64,000 nucleotides of DNA from positions 310,001 through 374,000 of the forward strand of contig OZ025792.1 of the NCBI GenBank assembly GCA_964019425.1, in the 5' to 3' direction. Positions 11,668-20,274 of the stretch are shown piece after piece; position 1 is the first letter of the stretch, and every line of letters begins with the position of its first letter. The notes under the pieces were generated by a model, which saw only the letters and a program-made list of their open reading frames with translations, did not search any database and was not told the origin of the DNA. Made by a program: the position numbers and the translations under genes. Source of the DNA: Flectonema sp. DT1601 (taxonomy: Eukaryota > Euglenozoa > Diplonemea > Diplonemida > Diplonemidae).

Positions 11668-12498
11668 TTACCTTCCAGGATTGCGCATGGAACCTTTACC
11701 TGTAGGTTGTCTTGTGAAGCATGCGGCTGCGTAGTTCTCATTTCGGGGAGTTATGTTTTCTTGCTCTTCCTCTTCTTCAGTTTCAACGAAGAGCGGCTTG
11801 TCTTCCTCCGTTGGACGATGAGCACGTGAAAGGATAAGACATGCAAGGTTGATAAACTCTAAAGACAACAAGAACACTAAGAATATACATCCGTAGGCAA
11901 AGTCAAAGTATTCAACCAGCCTCACAGAGACTACCGCAAAATCCCCAAATGGACCTGACGGAAATTGCTTACAGTCAAAACTAGTATTGTAAACTGCTGC
12001 TGCACTCGCTACAGCCATAAAATTAAATAAAATTAAAAAAACTTGCATTCCGATAACAACCTTTCCAAAGATTGCTACACGCTCAATTTTTTCAATTGCA
12101 ACAAAACCGACTATTATAACTATGAATTGCACGCAAGCTGTAAGAACGCAAATTATAACAGCAGCCAACACAACGATACCTCCCTTTTGGTGATTGGTGC
12201 ATTCAAATAGCTGGAAAAAATGACCAGGGTGAGGATCGACCCTGGGATTAACAGCGAATTGATAGTCGCCGTAGCGCTTTCCGTCTTTCCACTTGTTGTC
12301 GTAAGCGTCTAAAACAACACCAATACCATATGGGTGGTCAATGTAAGGAATTCGTTGTAATTCGATCAGACCTGGTCCTACGTGAATTCTAGTTGCCTTC
12401 AATCTGTACAAACTGGTACCGTCAGCCATCATTGCGGCGAGTAACATAGCAATTATTAGTGTACTCATTGAGACGATCACAAAGATGTTGCTCTTCAT
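11668..12498 (-). CDS. Four-TM surface protein, amastin/claudin-like topology (copy B)
   Basis: The product is 276 residues when started at the ATG at 12498; upstream in-frame codons read a poly-A run and are 5' UTR. Order: TM1 (about 7-25), extracellular loop with HPYGIG, GKRYGDY, HFFQLFEC and NHQKGG, TM2-TM3 (about 120-180), a second loop with F-D-C-K-Q-F, TM4 (about 215-240) and an acidic Glu-rich tail. It is a diverged paralogue of the gene at 6760-7530. The acceptor TTACTCCCACAG is followed by TTTG and about 20 A directly before the ATG, so the mature leader is almost pure poly-A. Function is unknown; a surface membrane protein is inferred. Confidence 0.72.
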   Translation of the reverse strand: MKSNIFVIVSMSTLIIAMLLAAMMADGTSLYRLKATRIHVGPGLIELQRIPYIDHPYGIGVVLDAYDNKWKDGKRYGDYQFAVNPRVDPHPGHFFQLFECTNHQKGGIVVLAAVIICVLTACVQFIVIIVGFVAIEKIERVAIFGKVVIGMQVFLILFNFMAVASAAAVYNTSFDCKQFPSGPFGDFAVVSVRLVEYFDFAYGCIFLVFLLSLEFINLACLILSRAHRPTEEDKPLFVETEEEEEQENITPRNENYAAACFTRQPTGKGSMRNPGR

Positions 12499-12529
12499 TT
12501 TTTTTTTTTTTTTTTTTTTCAAACTGTGG

Positions 12530-14131
12530 GAGTAATTTGATAAAAGTCGGAATCTCACATGTCAACATTTCTACAGATAAGTGATGTGGCCATCATAATC
12601 GTTACTGTGTGACAACTGTAATAAACGGAAAACAATAATACCGAGTCATTTCTGATTTGAATAATTAAATTGAATCATTGCAGCACAGTATCAACTGATA
12701 TACTTGTATAATAACAGTCTTTACTGCATCCCAAAACGGGATTAAAAGTAGATGACTTTCTTGTAAATAACGAAAGTAATAGTTTGGAAGGTTTTAAGAA
12801 AAAAAAAAAAAGAAGAAAAAAAATTTCACTCAAGCAAAACTTGGGGACTGTCTATAAAATAAAAAAAATCATCGCGGAGAGAACTTTCCAAGCGAATTTT
12901 TTTTTTTTTTTTCGTTCTTTTTTTTTCTTTGCTTGAATATGCAGACGGTCAGAAGACCAACAATTATCACACAAGAAAAAGGGATACAGAAAAAAAAACG
13001 AAAAAAAAAAAAAAACAGACGTGTGTGCTGCAAAATACCGAAACTTAAAGGCCGATACAAAATTCAGAATAACCATTCTGACCAATGTACCCGTAGTTTA
13101 AAAAAAAAAAAAGGTTGACTATTTCCATCAACCTGTGCGCAGCATTAAAAAAAACACTTTCCATGGAAACGGGAGCGGCAGAAGTAATTGAGCAACATAG
13201 TTCTGATAAAGAACCCATGCCTGAAATGCGTTTTCACGCGTAGCAAGAAAACAGTAGCAAGCTACCGATTTGGAAATCACTTCGCATGCAACTTAAAAGC
13301 TTCAATGGGAGAGAGAGGGAGAGAGAGACGGGAAAACAATTGAAGAGAGGAAAAAAAATCTGATAGGCAGAAAGTAGTTTTGGATTGCATAACTACTTGC
13401 TTTTGGGCAAGAGAAACTTACAAAAACTAAACAAAAAAATAATTTCAAAAAGAACAAAAATTTCAGAATCCTTTTTTTTTTTTTCTTGTTCTTCCGTCCT
13501 CTCAAAGTCACCTACTTAAATTTAAATAAATAATAAATGTGAAGAAATAAAGTGTAACAGAAAAACCTTTTCGCAGCGCGATAAGAAAGAATATATAGTA
13601 CGACGCATTTGGGGAAATTAAAAAAAGAAAAAAGAGAAAGGATGAAACAAAAAGGGGGCAACATAGCCACCGCTCAATGCACGCATAGGTTATTTAACTT
13701 CTGGAAAATATAACAAAAAAAAAAAAAAAACAAAAAAAAAAAAAAGAAGAAGATTTCCGTTGTTGGAGCCTGATAATGTCATTTCTCGCTGTTTACTAGA
13801 AGCTGTGCTTTTTTTTTTTTACGTAACTGGGATTATGCAGTTGCTGCTGTAGAGCATACTTTCCCGCAATCACCTCTACAGACCACGTGATTGCCTAGTC
13901 ACGGCAAAGACACATGACATGAATGTACCAATATATCGTTCATATAATGATATTACAAAAAAAGCAGAATAATTGGAGGGAAAATAAGGGAGAAAAAATT
14001 GATACTGTTATCTAGCTCAAAAAAAAGGAATAGCAATCTCTCTTGACAATCTTGACTGTCAGCGGCAAGGAGGAAACAGCGAAAAAAAAATGAAATTAGC
14101 GAAAATCCCTAAAAGAAGGGAAAAAAGAAAA
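12530..14131. other. Gene-free AT-rich tract
   Basis: About 1.6 kb with many A runs, a GA-rich stretch near 13308-13332 and only short artefactual frames. No gene seen. Confidence 0.6.
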
Positions 14132-17100
14132 TTATTTATGGAATGCAACAACTTCAGGATGTCCATTGTAGACAATCGTTGGATCAGTTTCAGCTACTTC
14201 CCACGGGTTGTTATCAAATTCTGTGACTTGACTGTCATAGTAACGAAGCTTTGAGTCAATTGATGAAGAACGAAGTTCATAAATTGGAATCAAATCACTT
14301 TCATCATCAGAGGCATCCATCACTCGATCTGAGACTGTTGTCAGTTTCAAGTGAGCTACCATTCTCGCTAATTGTTTCATAAAAAGATCTTCAAAAGGAT
14401 TCAACTGATTAGACAAAACTGACATCGTTGCGAATGTCGGCATATCTCTAGCATAATGTGCTAATTGTCTGCTTGCTTCAACTGCCGCACCAACTACCGT
14501 TATAAACCTTTGATCAGCTGTTCCAACATTACCCTTATGAACATCACCAAGACACAATCCAGCGTTGAGTCGAAGACTATGACGTTCTGAAACAACATAA
14601 AGTAATCCAACAAATCGAATAGAGCACATGATATATTCACTACTAGGTCGGTATGTATTCCAACCAGCAATGACAGTAGTGTCACAGATGCTGGTGATGT
14701 TTCCGTCTGTACGGTCACTGCAAGTGCATATAAAAGAAAGGTACTGCTGGACGTTGCAAGTAAGTTCACCATAACCAGTATTATAATCACAGAGTATGGT
14801 AGCTATTGAACAGTGCTCAATACTGACGAAGTCGTTACTGAGAATGGCATGCTGTCTTGTAACTCGACCTCTATCCGATGATGGAGCCTCACTCGAAAAA
14901 CTAGCTCCACAACTAGTCGTCGTAATGCTTGAATTCCGTCTGCCAGCAAGAGGATTTCCTATCTGTCTATTGAAATATTGCTGCCTATCTGACAGCTCTC
15001 TTGGTACAACAACTGTGACTGCACATTTTTCATCTATCCCTGATAAGCTGACGTCTACTTTAGAAATTGTTAAGAAATCAGAAAGTAATTCGCTGCGCTG
15101 TCTCATAAGTTGTGAAGTAACTTCTTCGGAGAGGGCGATTGCTCCACCACTGCATTGGCGTTCTACTCTTGCAGCTTTGTTTATAGTTGGACCAAAATAA
15201 TCAGTTCTTCCCGTTACTGTGCTGACTTCGCCAACGGCGTCACCAACGTGTACTCCAATTCTTATTCGTAGACCATACCATAGATTAGGGACGTGCTCGC
15301 ATTGGATTAAGTTTGCAAGGGAAGGAGGCCAACCCAGTGACGGGTTCATTAGCTCTTTTTGTGCTTTTCCTGCAAAGCAAACGGCGTTTTCGAGATTTGC
15401 AAAGACGATCATGAAAGCGTCTCCGATTGTTTTTACTTCATATCCTTTATAATCAGATATGAGTTGTCGGAGTACTTTATTATGAATAGTGAGAGCATGT
15501 CTCATTGAGTCGGGGATTCTTTCCCAGGTATCTGTAGATCCTTGAATGTCCGTAAACACAACTGAAATGGTTCCTTGAGGTGCTTCTGTAGCGATTCGCT
15601 CACCCGCAGAAACACCAGCTTCCAAGGGGAAAAGTGATGATGGTAAAAAAGGTCTATAAAGCTTTAAATTATGAATAATATCCAAGAAAGCTCTTTGCAA
15701 CCTCGTAGGCTTCGGTAAATCATACAGATAATTAACTTCTTCGAATCGCATTGCGGCCACGGCATTGGCACATTCTTCAGCTAGTTTGTTTTTGTTGTAT
15801 AGTCGTCTCATTTTTATTTTATTTCTTATGAATATGGCGCTCACTGGGAGGCCTAATGCCAGTATGACCGACCCGACTGATATTAGAGCCACGTTTCTTG
15901 TTGTGTCGGAGTTGCTTGATTGAATGAGAATACATGAATTTAAGTTACCGATGTACCCTTCAGGACACTCATAACAATCGAGCTCTTCTTCAACAAAGTA
16001 TTGAGTTGCTGTACAATTATCCTTCGATAAAAAGTCCAAATTGATTGCAGTTCGATCATCTATTCGTGAACGCCCATCAACGACAGAATTATACGGGTTT
16101 TGAAATTTTAAATAACCCATTATAGCCGTCGTTACTAATACGTCTTTTTTATTAACGATCGTATCCTTTATTGGAGACCTGTATTTCTCGTGATAGCCTG
16201 CACCACTACCAAGTGCGATAAACGACACCGTTGTTAAAGTGTATATTTTACCTCTTTTAACAGGAGTATAAATGGTGTGATTACTCTTTCTGGCTGCTAT
16301 GAATAAAGAAGTAATTCGATTGTGTGGTGATAAGGCTGGGTTGAAGGAGAATCTGACACCAGCTACTTGCGGAAAGGCCCCCCGATTAGTAGCTTCCGGA
16401 TCACGCAATCCAGAGATATTAATTTGTGAGACACCCAATTCCAGTGTTGTCCAGAGCGACCTTCCCGTGACGTTATAAGAAACAATATGATCCGTGTATT
16501 TAAAAAGAGTGAAGATATCCGTCGCAAACACTTTACCTGCTTCCCACCCATAACCAATAGCACCTCCATTAAATAGCGACGCGTCACTGTTTGTGGCATC
16601 TAAAAGGCATTCTGCTACTAAGTTCCCAGCAGCAGTTTCCTTAGACATCGATTCCTCTTGAATTTTTTCTGTTGGCATTACTTCACTACTTGTTGTGATG
16701 TAAGGGTTTTGTTGTGAGGCGATGTTACGTTGAATTGAAAGCCAATTTCTTAATTCATCATAGTGCTGTTCGTCATAATTGAGAGGAAGATCTCCATCGG
16801 CCACTGCTACAGTTTGAACGTCGACAGATGATATGTAAAGATGGTGACTTGAATTTCTTGACGCGACTATATCAAAACTATAAATATAATTGTGCCATCC
16901 GAACCAATCAACATAAAACTTTCCATCATCGGATTTGAAAGCAACGACCTCACTGTTTTCTTGTTTTGGCCTGAAAATCACATCAACGTCTAAAGTAGAG
17001 AACACTTTCGATATATTCGGACTGAAATAAAGGATCTCAGTAGTACATAATAACACAACAAAGACACAGTCAAGTTCTCGCAATATCGAAACAAGCCTTG

Positions 17101-17701
17101 GGAGGACAACACTATAATCTATTTGTCTTATGAAATACCAGTCACCCATGACTGCAATGTATCCTATTCGAGTACCGTCAGACATTTCCTTATGGTAGGA
17201 TCGCATAACTCGATTATAAAGATAAAACAATTCCGGAGCTTCTATACGAATGCCTGAATTAATCAAAGGTATTCCGTATTGAGCTGCTGTGTCTGTCAAA
17301 TTTGATTGTAATTTTTGTTTTTCTATTCCACTTCCTCGGAGGACAGCAAAGTCGCATTGAAGTAGTTTCCAAATGTCAGCTGCGATTGCTTGACGTTTTG
17401 GATGGAGTTGAACAAACGTTGAGTACTGGTCAACCCCTCCAATGGTGACAGATCCACTTATTGATTTATTTTGTCTCCAGTAGTGAGACCACGATCCAAG
17501 AGCAGGTACACCTCCACTACATCGTGGATCTGATAGATTTTGATACTCAGGAGGATCACAGGAACTTCCAAAAAGGGCTAACATCATCCATGATGTCGGA
17601 GTCATGTATATAGTTCGATAAATTCGTATCTCATGGTCTGAAGCCATCACATTCCCTAACAGTGTAAGCTCCAACAACACAATAACAAATTTAATCATCA
17701 T
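14132..17701 (-). CDS. Receptor-type cyclase with 5'-nucleotidase-like ectodomain
   Basis: The 1,189-residue single-exon gene has a signal peptide (1-20), a 5'-nucleotidase-fold ectodomain (about 25-560), one TM (about 604-626) and a class III cyclase domain (about 708-900). A second, degenerate cyclase-like domain follows (about 985-1110). The 5'-nucleotidase C-terminal domain is recognisable from ETAAGNLVAE (355-364), LFNGGAI, YNVTGRSLWTTLE, FPQVAGVRFSF and a late GRSRI. In the N-terminal metallophosphatase half the usual D-x-H and GNHE metal motifs are not seen, so it is probably a sensor, not an enzyme. The cyclase has metal Asp718 (FTDIQ) and Asp761 (TIGDAF), adenine-selecting Lys757 and the Asp of TDYFG, and NKAAR, so it looks active as an adenylate cyclase. 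The layout matches kinetoplastid receptor cyclases, but their ectodomain is a different, periplasmic-binding-protein-like fold. Confidence 0.85.
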   Translation of the reverse strand: MMIKFVIVLLELTLLGNVMASDHEIRIYRTIYMTPTSWMMLALFGSSCDPPEYQNLSDPRCSGGVPALGSWSHYWRQNKSISGSVTIGGVDQYSTFVQLHPKRQAIAADIWKLLQCDFAVLRGSGIEKQKLQSNLTDTAAQYGIPLINSGIRIEAPELFYLYNRVMRSYHKEMSDGTRIGYIAVMGDWYFIRQIDYSVVLPRLVSILRELDCVFVVLLCTTEILYFSPNISKVFSTLDVDVIFRPKQENSEVVAFKSDDGKFYVDWFGWHNYIYSFDIVASRNSSHHLYISSVDVQTVAVADGDLPLNYDEQHYDELRNWLSIQRNIASQQNPYITTSSEVMPTEKIQEESMSKETAAGNLVAECLLDATNSDASLFNGGAIGYGWEAGKVFATDIFTLFKYTDHIVSYNVTGRSLWTTLELGVSQINISGLRDPEATNRGAFPQVAGVRFSFNPALSPHNRITSLFIAARKSNHTIYTPVKRGKIYTLTTVSFIALGSGAGYHEKYRSPIKDTIVNKKDVLVTTAIMGYLKFQNPYNSVVDGRSRIDDRTAINLDFLSKDNCTATQYFVEEELDCYECPEGYIGNLNSCILIQSSNSDTTRNVALISVGSVILALGLPVSAIFIRNKIKMRRLYNKNKLAEECANAVAAMRFEEVNYLYDLPKPTRLQRAFLDIIHNLKLYRPFLPSSLFPLEAGVSAGERIATEAPQGTISVVFTDIQGSTDTWERIPDSMRHALTIHNKVLRQLISDYKGYEVKTIGDAFMIVFANLENAVCFAGKAQKELMNPSLGWPPSLANLIQCEHVPNLWYGLRIRIGVHVGDAVGEVSTVTGRTDYFGPTINKAARVERQCSGGAIALSEEVTSQLMRQRSELLSDFLTISKVDVSLSGIDEKCAVTVVVPRELSDRQQYFNRQIGNPLAGRRNSSITTTSCGASFSSEAPSSDRGRVTRQHAILSNDFVSIEHCSIATILCDYNTGYGELTCNVQQYLSFICTCSDRTDGNITSICDTTVIAGWNTYRPSSEYIMCSIRFVGLLYVVSERHSLRLNAGLCLGDVHKGNVGTADQRFITVVGAAVEASRQLAHYARDMPTFATMSVLSNQLNPFEDLFMKQLARMVAHLKLTTVSDRVMDASDDESDLIPIYELRSSSIDSKLRYYDSQVTEFDNNPWEVAETDPTIVYNGHPEVVAFHK

Positions 17702-17749
17702 CGTCTCCTTAATTACCCGCGTCGCGGTGTCATGAGATTGGTTGAACTG

Positions 17750-18265
17750 AACAGGGGGAAAAAAAAAAATTAAGAACGACGTTTACAATATTTTTTTTCT
17801 GTACAGAAGATGAGAACCAACATTTCTCGTTATAGTAATGATTTTATTTTCCCCCGTGCGACAGGATTCTGTCTGCGTTCAATGAAAAAATAAGTCTAAA
17901 TCTGAATGGTTTTTGCTAAATGCTCAACTCATATAAATAATTAAGTGGCCTCTTTGAAGAAAAGAACTGATTTTTATGTCGTTAATCGTCATTTCTTATA
18001 ATTTAAGGGGGAAAAATACTATGAGGGAGAAAAGAAAAAAAGAGAATAAAAAACAAACACGAGGGAAAAAAAAAAAAAATAACAGTTGTATTAAAATATG
18101 TGAACACAGACAATGAAGAAGAAAAAGAAGAAGAAAAAAAAAACTATAGAGAGAACGAGAAAAATAAGAAGCGATGTACTAAAAAAAAAAAAGAAAAAAA
18201 AGAAACAATACAAACATTACAGTAGAGAGAACAGGAGACTACTAAAATCAATTAAAAGATTATTA
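17750..18265. other. Gap between Kelch gene and cyclase
   Basis: About 515 nt, A-rich on the plus strand. Short Lys/Arg-rich frames are homopolymer artefacts. It probably holds the Kelch gene's 3' UTR and the splice region of the cyclase gene (CCCCCTGTTCAG at about 17747). Confidence 0.55.
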
Positions 18266-20092
18266 CTAACTCATATTCGTCCAATAGTTGCCGGAGTGAT
18301 AACTGCTAGGGGAGGTCTTAACAGGAGTGACTCTATAACGTCGCGGAGACTCCCATCCAGGAGAAGAAGGGCCCCACTCTCCAGCAATAATGGTGGTAGG
18401 GATGTCTAAGTATTCTGAAACATTTGTCTGAGATGGAGAACCCGATGTAGGAGGAAGTGGTGTAACTCTACCAACATGTGACCCAGGTGACATTTGAACA
18501 CTCTTCTGAGGAAAACTTACGGGAACCAACTCTTGTGAAGCAACAACACTACCGTGAGAAGTAGATGCTCCAAGATATGGTATTTCTTCAGATTTTTTGT
18601 GTTGTGGACTGGGAGTCAACTCCGGAGATCTTGGGAGTTTTTTAACCTCCGCCACCCTATCCCTCTGAGCTGTTACTGGAGCGAATGAAGAATCCACTTC
18701 TTTGACTGAAGGCACAACAGTTGAAGTTATAGCGTTACATGAATCAGAGCTGTCGCTATGAGAACTGCTTTCCGATGATGAACTGAGAGGTGATAAGAAT
18801 ACTGGTTGTAGTTTACATGATTTCCAATTACCACCATGTAATGAATAACAATGAACTATTAAGTTAACCAAATCAGGAATACACGCCACACCAGCTACTG
18901 AGCAAGCAGGCGTACCAACACAGCCGGGTGAAGGAGGCTTGTCATCACTGATGCGAGACCATGACCAATCTTCAGTATTTAGCAGCCAACCGTCTTGTAA
19001 GTGGGTTTTGTTAGAAGATATGCCTGACCACACGAATAGGAAGTTATCATCAATAATACAACTGGAGCAATGTGATCGACCGATTGGCTGCTGTTCGTCA
19101 CGAGGGATGAATTTCTTTTCCCATTCAGTGTATTGCTCTCGTGGGATGCTTTTATATCCCAGACGGCCCTGCTGCCGTTCAACAACTGATACAACGTCTC
19201 CAGTTTCCAGTATTTGAATTCGTTTACCGAGATCACTCTTTGTTAGTTTTCTATCATCCATAACCATTGTAGGTCTCACAAGGGAAGATTCGCTTATTAT
19301 CTTTATGTAGTCTCTCTGGACAAAACTTTCCAACCCTCCTCCTCTCAGCGCCTTCGCCCAGTGCTGCGCTGTTTTTGAATTCTCTTCTTCATCTGGTAAC
19401 AAGTTTATTAAATCACCTTCTTTAAAAGCCAACAAATGACGCTCATTTTCTTTTGGGGTAAAATCGTAGAGGGCTACCGCCTTTGCAACGCTGTCGGTTA
19501 TGTCAGTGAAGTTTAGCTTTAAATGGGCTTGTGTGCTTGTGTCAAATGAGAGAATAGTCTTGCTATTGTTATCCCTTCCACGTTGAATACCTCCATATAG
19601 TAGTAGTTTGTTACCGAGTGTGTGCATTGCATGGCCAGAAACAGATCGTAAAAAGTTATCGCTGTCCCAATGCATTGTTTCTATATCAAGAACGTGCATT
19701 TTGTCACTGTCAGTCTCTCCAAATGTGAATAGCTTGTGTGTTATCAAACAGCTTTTTGCAACTCTCGACGGTGGTGGTTTTCCAGTCGTTACCACATCTC
19801 TCCAAGTTAAAGAAGTTAAGTTTAGTATTTGCAAGATTGCGTTATTGTTATCACCTTTTGTCTTCCCCATCAAAACATACATTTCTCCTTTATGTACCTC
19901 AGCTGAATGATGAAACTGAGGTACTGGTGTGGAACCTTTACATCGAAGCTCAAGTAGCTTACCTTCACTTGAATCAATCCCTTGTAACTTCCATACAGCG
20001 TTGCATAGATTTCCGCGGCTATCAAGTCCTCCGAATACAATCACTTGTCCGTTGTGCGATACTACGCTAAACCCTTCGACTGGATACGACAT
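18266..20092 (-). CDS. Kelch beta-propeller protein with inserted SH3 domain
   Basis: The 608-residue protein starts with Kelch-type blades (about 8-180: VIVFGG, MYVLMG, KLFTFG, KLLLYGG). An SH3 domain follows (about 203-267, with ALYDFTP, FKEGDLINLL, a Trp-containing RT/n-Src region and an F-V-x-x-D-Y-I end). Further Kelch strands (about 325-420, SHCSSCIIDDNFLFVWSG) come next, then a Ser/Pro-rich tail with PxxP motifs (RSPELTPSP, PLPPTSGSP). The SH3 thus sits inside the propeller, and the tail offers possible SH3 ligands. A cytoplasmic scaffold is inferred. The ATG at 20092 lies about 30 nt after the acceptor TTTCCACCACACAG. SH3 domains are uncommon in trypanosomatids, which makes this architecture notable. 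No intron is needed. Confidence 0.82.
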   Translation of the reverse strand: MSYPVEGFSVVSHNGQVIVFGGLDSRGNLCNAVWKLQGIDSSEGKLLELRCKGSTPVPQFHHSAEVHKGEMYVLMGKTKGDNNNAILQILNLTSLTWRDVVTTGKPPPSRVAKSCLITHKLFTFGETDSDKMHVLDIETMHWDSDNFLRSVSGHAMHTLGNKLLLYGGIQRGRDNNSKTILSFDTSTQAHLKLNFTDITDSVAKAVALYDFTPKENERHLLAFKEGDLINLLPDEEENSKTAQHWAKALRGGGLESFVQRDYIKIISESSLVRPTMVMDDRKLTKSDLGKRIQILETGDVVSVVERQQGRLGYKSIPREQYTEWEKKFIPRDEQQPIGRSHCSSCIIDDNFLFVWSGISSNKTHLQDGWLLNTEDWSWSRISDDKPPSPGCVGTPACSVAGVACIPDLVNLIVHCYSLHGGNWKSCKLQPVFLSPLSSSSESSSHSDSSDSCNAITSTVVPSVKEVDSSFAPVTAQRDRVAEVKKLPRSPELTPSPQHKKSEEIPYLGASTSHGSVVASQELVPVSFPQKSVQMSPGSHVGRVTPLPPTSGSPSQTNVSEYLDIPTTIIAGEWGPSSPGWESPRRYRVTPVKTSPSSYHSGNYWTNMS

Positions 20093-20125
20093 TCATGAAG
20101 GGGGACTTATGCTCAAATTCTGTGT

Positions 20126-20243
20126 GGTGGAAATAATGAATTCCTACTAAGTATTATTGACTGATAATGAAACTGTTCTCCACCTCCGCCGGTCTTTTAA
20201 TGTTCTCTGTTTGAAACTATTTGAATGAGAATTGTAATTTATC

Positions 20244-20274
<31 letters not shown>

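Noticed and set aside
6760-12498. Firm assignment of the four-TM pair to amastins
   Set aside because: The amastin signature motif is not visible; only topology and general layout agree.
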